A stretch of 64,000 nt of DNA from JAFDVL01 sp964631865. Its GTDB lineage: Bacteria > Acidobacteriota > Blastocatellia > RBC074. The notes beneath the pieces are model-generated. The model worked only from the letters and a program-made list of their open reading frames with translations. It searched no databases and was not told the origin of the DNA. Below, in pieces: positions 17,668 through 25,132 of the stretch. The translations under genes were made by a program, and so were the position numbers. Position 1 is the first letter of the stretch. Every line of letters starts with the position of its first letter. Where the stretch lies: the NCBI GenBank assembly GCA_964631865.1, contig CAZWAK010000002.1, forward strand, positions 62,001 through 126,000, written 5' to 3'.

Positions 17668-18444
17668 TTATTTCGCCCGAACGAAGGAACTCTTGGCACG
17701 ACCATCGCCGCCGCGCCGAATCATCACGATTTCCGCCAGAATCGCCAACGCAATTTCTTCCGGCGTTTGTGCGCCAATGTCCAAGCCGATGGGCGCATAG
17801 ACGCGGCACAGCAATTCGTCGCTGACGCCTTCGCGTTTCAGATGTGCGCGAATCGTCGTCGTGCGGCGACGGCTGCCGATCATTCCGATGTAACGCGCAG
17901 GCTTACCAATCACTTCCTGCAAACAAATTTCGTCGTGCTTGTGTCCGCGCGTGACGATGACCAAATGCGACGCCGGGGTAATTTTGAGCGATTGCAACGC
18001 TACGACGAAGTCATTCGCAATCAACTGAATGCGCTCGTCGGGGAAACGCTCGCGCGCCACGAACTCCGCCCGATCATCCATCACCGTCACGCGAAAGCCG
18101 AGAAACACGCCAGCCTGCGCCACCGCCAATCCGACGTGACCGCCGCCGCACACAATCAACTCCAACGGCGGGCGCGCGATTTCAAACAGCAAGCGCGTCG
18201 CGCCCAAAGTTTGCGTCACGATTTCCTGTCGTTCATCGGCGATCAGCGCCAGCGCCAACTCCGCCGCCGAAGCATCCAACGCCTGCCCCAAGCCAAGCGT
18301 GCCGCCCACCATCGCGCCGCCTTCTTCAATCAACAAGCGCGTGGTTTTTTCTACCGCCTGCGCCACCACCGACACGAGCGCCAATGAATGCCCGTTCGCA
18401 AATGCGCGTTGAATCGCCGTAGAAATTTCAGCAGGCTTCAGCAT
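17668..18444 (-). CDS. XdhC-family protein, C-terminal Rossmann half
   Basis: XdhC/CoxI proteins help insert or sulfurate the molybdenum cofactor of xanthine dehydrogenase-type enzymes. This gene encodes the Rossmann part: VCGGGHVGLAVAQAG, VMDDRAEF, VIVTRGHKHDE and YIGMIGSRRR are all present. From the ATG at 18444 it is 258 aa, and that ATG overlaps the stop of the preceding N-terminal half gene by one base (TAATG). The frame is open further upstream, but there it only reads antisense into the partner. No molybdo-hydroxylase gene is nearby. Confidence 0.87.
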   Translation of the reverse strand: MLKPAEISTAIQRAFANGHSLALVSVVAQAVEKTTRLLIEEGGAMVGGTLGLGQALDASAAELALALIADERQEIVTQTLGATRLLFEIARPPLELIVCGGGHVGLAVAQAGVFLGFRVTVMDDRAEFVARERFPDERIQLIANDFVVALQSLKITPASHLVIVTRGHKHDEICLQEVIGKPARYIGMIGSRRRTTTIRAHLKREGVSDELLCRVYAPIGLDIGAQTPEEIALAILAEIVMIRRGGDGRAKSSFVRAK

Positions 18445-18776
18445 TACCAGACCTCGATCATCACTTCCATCTCGCCGCCGCAAATCATGCCTTCTTCGTC
18501 GGGCGGCACATCGGGGTTGTCGCGCAAGGTGAAATGACACAGCCGCGCTTTGCCGTCGCTCAAGGCTTCGCGCGCTTCGGCCCAGACATCCGCCTCGACA
18601 CAGCCGCCCCCGACCGTGCCCAGCATTCGTCCGCTTTCATACACCAACAACTTCGCGCCCGTGCGTTGCGGCGTCGAACCCGACGTGGTGATGATCGTCG
18701 CGACTGCGAGTTTATCGCCTGCGGTCTGTGCTCTCGTGATTTCGTCGTAAACTTCGGTTTGTGTCAGCAAGCTCAT
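18444..18776 (-). CDS. XdhC/CoxI-family protein, N-terminal half
   Basis: This 110-aa protein matches the short XdhC_CoxI domain: ATIITTSGSTPQRTGAKLLV, GTVGGGCVEADVW and a C-terminal EEGMICGGEMEVMIE with the conserved Cys-Gly-Gly. It is translationally coupled to the Rossmann half that follows. In many bacteria both halves form one polypeptide; here two complete reading frames are joined by a TAATG overlap, which argues for a real split rather than a sequencing frameshift. Confidence 0.86.
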   Translation of the reverse strand: MSLLTQTEVYDEITRAQTAGDKLAVATIITTSGSTPQRTGAKLLVYESGRMLGTVGGGCVEADVWAEAREALSDGKARLCHFTLRDNPDVPPDEEGMICGGEMEVMIEVW

Positions 18777-18855
18777 AGCGTGATGCCTCCGCGCCGCAAA
18801 GTGTACAGCACGCGGACAGCCGCGAAAAGCGCGTGGCAGAGTTGCCGCAAAAACT

Positions 18856-19758
18856 TTACGGATGTTCGCCTTTCGCTGGTGGCAGAGGCTGAATGCTGGC
18901 GCTGGTGTGCGTGAGCGTGAAGTAATAAATGATGTGCGCGCGCACGTCTATCGGCTGATTGTCCACTTTGGCCGGATCGAACATCAGTCGTTTGGCAGCA
19001 TCCAGCGCGCTTTCGTCCAAACCATAGCCCAGCTTCTGTTCGACCGCGAGGTCTTTGAGCTTTCCATCGCGCGCAAACAAGGCGCTCAGCACCACTTTGC
19101 CTTCGATCTTTTTCTCGCGCGCTTTGGCGGTGTAGAGCGGCAGAAACTGCGCGCGAATCTGCGGGCGCGGAACTTCCGCAACGCGCGGCGGCGGGGGTGG
19201 AGGCGGCGCGATTGCCTCGCTCGGTTGTGCGACAGGCCGCAATTCTTCCGGGTCAGGCTCGTAAACGCGAATGATTTCGATGACGTCCAGCGGGTTGATT
19301 TTCGGGCGCGTTGGCGCGCTGACTTCTTTGACGCTGCGTTCGAAGATGAAGAATCGTTCGCCGCGTTTTTCGATGCCGCTGATCTGCCACTTCCCTGCCA
19401 GCACATCGCCGACACGCAAGTTCTGACTTTTGACATCGCTCACGCCGAGCATTGTCGTGATTTCGTCCGCCGTCAGAATTTGCAAATCGGGAACGAGGTC
19501 TTCGCCGCTGAGAATCGCGTGACGTTCGACATACTGCTTTTGCAACAGCAGCCGTTGTTTCGAGCGCGTGTAGTCGCTGCGGCTGATTTCCTGCTGTTCG
19601 AGTTGATATTCCAACTCGTTCAGTTCTTCCGCAATGTTCGTGAAATAGGCTGTGATGACTGGGCCAAACGCGATTTTTGCCGGTTGCTTTGTTTGTCCTG
19701 CCGCTGCGAAGCCAACAAACGCAATCAAAACCGTGATAGTGAAAAAGAATCTTGCCAT
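18856..19758 (-). CDS. TonB C-terminal domain protein, exported
   Basis: The 300-aa protein has a signal peptide (residues 1-20, ending AAAG), a coiled or helical N-terminal half and a Pro-rich stretch (APPPPPPPRV, about 184-196). A C-terminal TonB domain follows (KIEGKVVLSALFARDGKLKDL, then LDESALDAAKRLMFDPA). TonB domains contact outer-membrane receptors, but a signal peptide instead of an ExbBD-binding anchor suggests a periplasmic TonB-like role of unknown kind. Such stand-alone proteins are frequent in Acidobacteriota (inference). Confidence 0.8.
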   Translation of the reverse strand: MARFFFTITVLIAFVGFAAAGQTKQPAKIAFGPVITAYFTNIAEELNELEYQLEQQEISRSDYTRSKQRLLLQKQYVERHAILSGEDLVPDLQILTADEITTMLGVSDVKSQNLRVGDVLAGKWQISGIEKRGERFFIFERSVKEVSAPTRPKINPLDVIEIIRVYEPDPEELRPVAQPSEAIAPPPPPPPRVAEVPRPQIRAQFLPLYTAKAREKKIEGKVVLSALFARDGKLKDLAVEQKLGYGLDESALDAAKRLMFDPAKVDNQPIDVRAHIIYYFTLTHTSASIQPLPPAKGEHP

Positions 19759-19847
19759 TGCTGTTTCCCGGTCAGGCCCAAACCGACTGGGATTATGGCG
19801 TATCCATTCTCAAGCGGTCAAGCAAGCATTTTCCGCACGGAAAGCCA

Positions 19848-19974
19848 GCTTTCACCGCAGAGACGCCGAGGTCTCGCAGAGCTACACAGAGTTTTTTGAG
19901 ATTACTGAACCGCTGGAAGGTGACAACTCTCTGCGTTTCCTCTGCGCCATCTCCGCGCCTCTGCGGTGAAAAGC
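19848..19974. repeat. Long imperfect hairpin built from the CGCAGAG word
   Basis: The left arm (from TTCACCGCAGAG at 19851) and the right arm (CTCTGCG at 19928, 19939 and 19958, ending CTCTGCGGTGAA) are complementary over about 45 bp with mismatches. The loop is about 35 nt. Words of this type (CACCGCAGAGACGC) recur as dispersed intergenic repeats in many bacterial phyla. It separates the TonB-domain gene from the coiled-coil gene. Confidence 0.82.
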
Positions 19975-19991
19975 CCTTTCCTCTTCGCTTT

Positions 19992-20594
19992 TCAACGAAG
20001 CTCTTTCTCTCGCAATTCCACCGATTCAATGCGCCCATCTGAAACCAACCGCACCAGCGTTTCCTGTACGCCCGTCACGGGCTGCATCAGCTTCTGAATT
20101 TCGTCTTCGCTGAACCCGTTCGCCTTTGCCAATTCCAAAAATTGTCGCGCGTTTTCCATTTGCAATTGCGCGTTCTTCAGTCGAATCGCTTCGTTCTCCA
20201 ATTGGATTTTGGTGTTCTGTGCGGCCAGATGATCGTCTTCCAAACTGCGCCGCCGCGAATGCACGCGATAATCAATCAGCCGAAACAGGAAGTCTTTGAC
20301 GTGGCCTACAACAGTTCCCACGCCCGCCAAATCCGTGAAGCCAGGCGAGCTGTACTGAATTTGGCAGACTTCCAATTCCGCCTGCGGATGATGCGTTTTG
20401 ATATGGTGTGCCAGAAGCGATCTTTCAGCCCACATTTCAATCTGCCTTTCTGTTTCGTTACTGGTCGCCACAGCAACAATCCTTAGCCCCAGGTTGTAGA
20501 GGAAATCCAGTTCGTGCAGGAAAGTCGCCATGTCCGATGCTGACCAGTCATCACTGATGTTGATTCGGATGATCTGCCGGGAATCGAACGACAT
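19992..20594 (-). CDS. Hypothetical protein with C-terminal coiled coil
   Basis: I do not recognise the family with certainty. The 200-aa protein starts with an alpha/beta-like region (ISDDWSASDMATFLHELDFLYNLGLRI, then VAVATSNETE). It continues with a motif-like YSSPGFTDLAGVGTVVGHVKDFLFRLIDY (about 81-109), and then a long heptad-bearing helix (about 118-158, rich in QLENEAIRLKN and QLQMENARQ). The SPG-F-DL-G-G-V motif followed by a coiled coil resembles uncharacterised adaptor-like proteins associated with bacterial conflict or signalling systems; that link is only an impression. Transcription starts divergently from lexA. Confidence 0.6.
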   Translation of the reverse strand: MSFDSRQIIRINISDDWSASDMATFLHELDFLYNLGLRIVAVATSNETERQIEMWAERSLLAHHIKTHHPQAELEVCQIQYSSPGFTDLAGVGTVVGHVKDFLFRLIDYRVHSRRRSLEDDHLAAQNTKIQLENEAIRLKNAQLQMENARQFLELAKANGFSEDEIQKLMQPVTGVQETLVRLVSDGRIESVELREKELR

Positions 20595-20693
20595 GTTATT
20601 CTCCTAATTTTCAAGCGGGAAATTTTCGATAAAGATAGAAAATCTTTCGCGCGAACTTATAACACCGCTATTCAGCTTTTTCAAGCCTGGCGA

Positions 20694-20721
20694 TTGACAA
20701 TTTTCGTTAAGCTTCGATAAT
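20694..20721 (+). promoter_or_regulatory. lexA promoter
   Basis: TTGACA (20694-20699) and GATAAT (20716-20721) with a 16-bp spacer. The spacer and the following bases hold a direct repeat TTAAGC at 20707 and 20721, a candidate operator for LexA autoregulation. No classical CTGT-N8-ACAG or GAAC-N4-GTTC SOS box was found. GAGGAGG precedes the ATG. Confidence 0.65.
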
Positions 20722-20778
20722 TAAGCGATTGTTTAGTAAAGATATTCGAGAGCAAAGAAAGCTCTTGAGGAGGCAGTT

Positions 20779-21396
20779 ATGGCATTAAGCGATCAACAGC
20801 ACGCCGTTTTGGAATTCCTCGAACGCTACGTCACCACGAAAGGCAAATCGCCGACGATGGCCGAAGTGCAAACACATTTCCAATTCAGTTCGCCTTCGAC
20901 CGTGCATCATCATTTGCGCAAGTTGGAAAAAGCCGGGCACATTCGCCGCACGCCCAACATCTCGCGCGGCATCGAAATCATCAGTCGCAGCGACGAGCAC
21001 GGCGAAACCGAAATCCCGCTGCTCGGCTACGTCGCCGCCGGCAAACCGATCATCACGGAATTGAATGACGAATGGCTCACGATTCCGCGCACGATGGTGG
21101 GCAAAAAACGCACGTTCGGCTTGATCGTGCGCGGCGATTCGATGAGCGGCGATGGCATTCTGGACGGCGATTACTTAGTCATCGAAGCGAGCGAGACCGC
21201 CAACAACAAAGACATCATCGTCGCGCTGATTGACGACGGCGCAGTCGTGAAATATTTCTTCCGCGAAAAAGGGCAAGTCGTTTTGAAGTCGTCCAATCCG
21301 GCCTACAAACCCATCAAGGTGAAACCGTCGCAACGCTTTTTGATTCGCGGAAAACTACTCGGCGTCTTGCGTTTGTATACGCGCCAGCGAAAATAG
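20779..21396 (+). CDS. lexA: SOS repressor LexA
   Basis: The 205-aa protein has the LexA winged helix (LEFLERYVTTKGKSPTMAEV, FSSPSTVHHHLRKLEKAG) and the S24 self-cleavage domain. The cleavage bond is Ala87-Gly88 in YVAAGKP, the nucleophile is Ser121 (RGDSM), and the general base is Lys158 (GAVVKYF). All catalytic parts are intact, so RecA-stimulated autocleavage is expected. A GNAT gene follows after 8 bp and probably shares the transcript. Confidence 0.96.
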   Translation: MALSDQQHAVLEFLERYVTTKGKSPTMAEVQTHFQFSSPSTVHHHLRKLEKAGHIRRTPNISRGIEIISRSDEHGETEIPLLGYVAAGKPIITELNDEWLTIPRTMVGKKRTFGLIVRGDSMSGDGILDGDYLVIEASETANNKDIIVALIDDGAVVKYFFREKGQVVLKSSNPAYKPIKVKPSQRFLIRGKLLGVLRLYTRQRK

Positions 21397-21404
21397 CTGC
21401 GCCC

Positions 21405-21986
21405 ATGACGAACGATCCCCACAATACTTTTGTAGTTCGCAGTGCAACGTCTGACGATGCCGCCGCGCTTGCCAAACTCACGCACGAATTGTTGCTCTAC
21501 GAACGTACTCTTTCTAATGCGCCGCGCGAAGCGAATCCCTGGGCGGCCAGTCTTGATGAACTTCACAAACAATTACGCTTGCCGAACACACGTTTTTTCG
21601 TCGCGGAAAAAGAGCAACAAGTTGTCGGCTACCTGCGCGCCGTGATTGTCGGACGAACGTTGCCGCGCGAAGAACTCGGTTGGATTGGATGGGTAAAAGA
21701 TGGGATCGAACGCATCGCGCGTTGGAGCTTCACGTTGGTGATGCGTCGCCCGCGCCCCGCCGTGCAAGTCGAAAGCGGCTACATCGCCGGAACGTTTGTC
21801 GCCGAAGAAGCGCGCCAACTCGGCATCGGGCGCGCGTTGGCAACAGCAGCGGAAACGTGGTTCAGCGAACAAGGGCTGAAGAACAGCGAATTGCACGTGC
21901 TGTTTCAGAACGAAACCGCGCGGCAGATGTGGGAAGAACTTGGCTACGAGCCGTTAGCATTGGGGATGCGAAAAAAGCTTCCGTGA
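21405..21986 (+). CDS. GNAT-family N-acetyltransferase
   Basis: The 193-aa protein has the GNAT acetyl-CoA site in IAGTFVAEEARQLGIGRALA (Q-x-x-GIG-x-A) near residues 126-145, and the later motif LHVLFQNETARQMWEELGY. It acetylates an unknown amine. It starts 8 bp after lexA stops and so may be SOS-controlled. It converges with the epimerase gene, whose stop is only 2 bp away. Confidence 0.85.
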   Translation: MTNDPHNTFVVRSATSDDAAALAKLTHELLLYERTLSNAPREANPWAASLDELHKQLRLPNTRFFVAEKEQQVVGYLRAVIVGRTLPREELGWIGWVKDGIERIARWSFTLVMRRPRPAVQVESGYIAGTFVAEEARQLGIGRALATAAETWFSEQGLKNSELHVLFQNETARQMWEELGYEPLALGMRKKLP

Positions 21987-21987
21987 T

Positions 21988-22926
21988 CTACTGATTTTCT
22001 TCGTACCATTCCACCGTGCGCCGCAAGCCTTCGGCAAAGCCAACGACGGGTTGGTAGCCGATCATTTTTTCCGTGTACGAAATATCGGCCTGCGAATGCC
22101 GCACATCGCCCGCGCGCATTTCTTTGTAAATCGGCGTCAGTTTCGTGCCGAGGATCGTTTGCAATTCGGCCAGCAATTGATTCAGCGTGATGCGGTCGCC
22201 GACACCGATGTTGACGACCGTGCCGTGTGCATTCGGCGTTTCAGCCGCGAGCAAATTCGCGCTGACGACGTTGTCAATGTAGGTGAAATCGCGCGACTGC
22301 TCGCCATCGCCATAAATGACGGGCGGTTCGTTGGCCAGCAACGCCGTCACGAATTTTGAGATCACGCCCGAATACGGTGACGACGGGTCCTGGCGCGGGC
22401 CGAACACGTTGAAGTAGCGCAGCGACACGGTCTCCAACCCGTAAACTTGCGAAAACACCTGACAATAAAATTCGCCGAAGAGCTTTTGTGCGGCATACGG
22501 CGAGAGCGGCGTCGGATACATTTCGACGTGCTTGGGCAGGACTTCCGTCTCGCCATACGCCGAACTCGAAGCCGCAAACACGAGCCGCTTGACGCCCGCT
22601 TCTTTTGCCGCGAGCAGTACATTGAATGTGCCGTCCACATTGGCTTCGTGGCTCAGGCGCGGCTCGACGACGGAGCGCGGCACAGACGGAATCGCAGCTT
22701 CGTGAAAGACGACGCGCACGCCTTCCATCGCTTGTTGCGTGATTCGCTCGTCGCGAATGTCGCCTTCGATGAATTCAATTTGGCCTTCCAGATGTGCAAG
22801 GTTGTGGCGATGCCCCGTCATCAAATTATCCAACACGCGCACGCGATCTCCGCGCTTGACGAGTGCTGTTGCGATGTGCGAACCAATGAAGCCTGCGCCA
22901 CCAGTCACTAAATAAAGTTTGCTCAC
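21988..22926 (-). CDS. NAD-dependent sugar-nucleotide epimerase (GalE/WbpP-like extended SDR)
   Basis: The protein has the NAD motif VTGGAGFIGSHI at the very N-terminus. The SDR catalytic pair is SPYAAQKLFGE (Tyr-x3-Lys), with Ser in the ASSSAYGE strand. The late motif YFNVFGPRQDP is typical of UDP-glucose or UDP-N-acetylglucosamine 4-epimerases. I chose the GTG at 22926 (MSKLYLVTGG), which has AGGAAGG upstream. The in-frame ATG at 22962 lies inside the tRNA terminator and has no ribosome site. The gene probably feeds surface glycan synthesis; exact substrate unknown. Confidence 0.88.
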   Translation of the reverse strand: MSKLYLVTGGAGFIGSHIATALVKRGDRVRVLDNLMTGHRHNLAHLEGQIEFIEGDIRDERITQQAMEGVRVVFHEAAIPSVPRSVVEPRLSHEANVDGTFNVLLAAKEAGVKRLVFAASSSAYGETEVLPKHVEMYPTPLSPYAAQKLFGEFYCQVFSQVYGLETVSLRYFNVFGPRQDPSSPYSGVISKFVTALLANEPPVIYGDGEQSRDFTYIDNVVSANLLAAETPNAHGTVVNIGVGDRITLNQLLAELQTILGTKLTPIYKEMRAGDVRHSQADISYTEKMIGYQPVVGFAEGLRRTVEWYEENQ

Positions 22927-22960
22927 AGTGAGGTTTTCCTTCCTATAATTAAAGATAGAC

Positions 22961-22986
22961 AAAAAGATAGGCGACCGGGGTCGCCT
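22961..22986 (-). terminator. Rho-independent terminator of tRNA-Glu
   Basis: Read on the minus strand, GGCGACC and GGTCGCC form a tight GC-rich hairpin (22970-22985) followed by TAT CTTTTT. It lies 40 bp past the tRNA 3' end. Confidence 0.8.
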
Positions 22987-23025
22987 CTGCGATTGACTGC
23001 TGATCGGGGTACTCTGAAAAATTGC

Positions 23026-23102
<77 letters not shown>

Positions 23103-23272
23103 ATATAAAAAAACCATCTATTTTCAAGGGGCCAATCGCAGACGGTTGTATATCACGCTCCCCCTGGTTTTTCAATCATTGGCACGCGACTGGACAACGG
23201 CGCGCGCGAAATTTAGAATGACTTCCACCGCGAGAAAAACTGGTTCCAAACGCTGCTCAAAAGGATTTCATT

Positions 23273-25012
23273 ATGTTTCAGCAAAAAGCTAAAGCCCCTG
23301 CCGCCAAGAAACCCGCGCCGCCCAAAGCGCAAGCTCCTGCCGTACAACGCCCCGCGCCCGTGTACGATGTTGTGATCGTCGGCTCCGGCGCGGCAGGCGG
23401 GACTGCCGCCAAAGTTTTGGTTGAAGCCGGCCTCAACGTGGCGATGCTCGAAGCCGGGCCGCTGCGTAAGCACATGCTGGATTTCGCCTATCACGATCCG
23501 TTTCCCTATGAAGACCCGTATCGCGGTCTCAAGAGCGAAGCGAACAGCGACGCGGTGCGCAAAAAATATGTCTTCGGCCCGAATGCCTACGCGCCCTGGC
23601 CGAATCCTGATGAGCCGTACACGACGCCGAAAGACACGCCGTATGAATGGATGCGCGCGCGCAATGTCGGTGGGCGCACGATGTTTTGGGGACGCTTTGC
23701 GAATCGCTACAACGAAGCCGATTTTAAGATGCGGTCGCGCGATGGGATGGGGTTGGACTGGCCAATTGAATACAAAGACGTCGCGCCATATTACGACAAA
23801 GCCGAACAGTTTATGGGCGTGTGTGGGGCGAAAGAAAATCACCCCGATTTGCCCGACAGCGACAACTTCCTGCCGCCCGTCGCGCTGAAATGCCCGGATC
23901 ATTTGCTGAAAAAAGCGGCGGAAAAATTGGGCATTCGCGCGATGCACGTGCGGCGCGCGATGCTCACGCAAACGCACAACGGCTTTGCGAAATGTCACTT
24001 TTGCGCGGGCTGCGATGACGGCTGCGAAACACATTCGTTTTATAACTCGGCCTTTCGCCAAGTCGTTCCGCTGATGACCAAATTCCCGAAGACGTTCACG
24101 CTGATTCCGAACGCGATGGCGCAAAAAGTGAATGTGAATGCGGCGGGCTTGGCTGACAGTGTGAGCTATGTTGACAAAACGTCGGGCGAACAAAAACAGA
24201 TCAAGGCGCGCGTCGTGATGCTCGGTTGCGGCACGCTCGAAACGACACGGCTGCTGCTGCTCTCGAACATTGCCAATGGAAGCGGGCAAGTTGGCAAAAA
24301 CTTCATGGAGCATTTGGACGTCGGCGCGCAAGCCTTCCTGCCCGATTTGAGCTTTGCCGAACGTGAAGCGGGTGACGGCATCGGCGGTTCGCACATCATC
24401 ATGCCCTGGTTCGGTTATTTTCGCCCGAACGAAAAGCGCGATTTTCTGCGCGGCTTTCAAATCGAACCATCGGTGCGGCAACGTTCGCGTCCCGACAAAC
24501 GCCCGAAAGACACGCCCGGCTTTGGCCTCGACTTCAAAAAAGAAATTCGTCGTTGGCAAGGCACGCGCGTGTCGTTGGCCTGTCACGGCGAAATGCTGCC
24601 GAGTCCGAATAAGTTCGTCGAACTCGATCCGACCACCAAAGACAAATGGGGCAGCCCCGTGCTGAAGATTCATTACAAATGGGACGACAACGACTTGAAT
24701 ATGTTCAAGTACGCGCGGCAAACCTACGAAGAAATCTTTGCGGCGGCGAAAGCGGTTGAGGTGCGCTTGCCCAAAGTGCCTGACCCGGCAGGTCATTCCA
24801 TTCACGAAATGGGAACCGCGCACATGGGCAGCGACGCCAAGACGTCCGTGCTCAATCAATTCAATCAATCGTGGGATGTGAAGAATTTGTTTGTGGTGGA
24901 CGCGGCGGCCTTCGCTTCCGGCACGCACAAAAACCCGACGCTGATGATTATGGCCTTGAGCTGGCGCGCGTCGGAATATGCGCTGGAAGAAATGCGCAAG
25001 AAAAACCTGTGA
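23273..25012 (+). CDS. GMC-family FAD oxidoreductase
   Basis: The 579-aa protein starts with a Lys/Ala/Pro-rich stretch (about 30 residues, no Tat motif). The FAD-binding VVIVGSGAAGGTAAK and MLEAGP follow. It has a Cys cluster KCHFCAGCDDGC near residue 240, and the C-terminal GMC signature with the His-Asn active pair (ASGTHKNPTLMIMALSWR), preceded by HEMGTAHMG. GMC enzymes oxidise alcohols or sugars. AAAGGA precedes the ATG by 7 nt. Electron acceptor and substrate are unknown. Confidence 0.88.
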   Translation: MFQQKAKAPAAKKPAPPKAQAPAVQRPAPVYDVVIVGSGAAGGTAAKVLVEAGLNVAMLEAGPLRKHMLDFAYHDPFPYEDPYRGLKSEANSDAVRKKYVFGPNAYAPWPNPDEPYTTPKDTPYEWMRARNVGGRTMFWGRFANRYNEADFKMRSRDGMGLDWPIEYKDVAPYYDKAEQFMGVCGAKENHPDLPDSDNFLPPVALKCPDHLLKKAAEKLGIRAMHVRRAMLTQTHNGFAKCHFCAGCDDGCETHSFYNSAFRQVVPLMTKFPKTFTLIPNAMAQKVNVNAAGLADSVSYVDKTSGEQKQIKARVVMLGCGTLETTRLLLLSNIANGSGQVGKNFMEHLDVGAQAFLPDLSFAEREAGDGIGGSHIIMPWFGYFRPNEKRDFLRGFQIEPSVRQRSRPDKRPKDTPGFGLDFKKEIRRWQGTRVSLACHGEMLPSPNKFVELDPTTKDKWGSPVLKIHYKWDDNDLNMFKYARQTYEEIFAAAKAVEVRLPKVPDPAGHSIHEMGTAHMGSDAKTSVLNQFNQSWDVKNLFVVDAAAFASGTHKNPTLMIMALSWRASEYALEEMRKKNL

Positions 25013-25132
25013 CGAAGGCGGATTGTGGATTGCGGAAGGCGGATTATTGCTTGTAGACTTCGCGCTTTCGATAGAACGTCATGAATGAGCAAGCAACGAA
25101 ACCCGCCTTCCGCATTCCGCATTCCGAACTCG
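25013..25132. repeat. Heptamer-repeat inverted repeat (GGATTGC / GCATTCC words) spanning a start codon
   Basis: The left arm reads CGAAGGC GGATTGT GGATTGC GGAAGGC GGATTAT (25013-25047). The right arm reads GCCTTCC GCATTCC GCATTCC GAACTCG (25105-25132). TTGCTTG and CAAGCAA extend the pairing inside. The left arm begins at the base after the GMC stop codon. The right arm is translated as residues 9-17 of the next gene, and the loop holds its ATG. Confidence 0.85.

Noticed and set aside
22927..22962. ATG start at 22962 for the epimerase
   Set aside because: It lies in the tRNA terminator and lacks a ribosome site; the GTG at 22926 follows AGGAAGG and fits the family N-terminus.
23213..24928. 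A 571-codon minus-strand frame
   Set aside because: Antisense shadow of the GMC oxidoreductase; Arg/His-rich and without recognisable domains.
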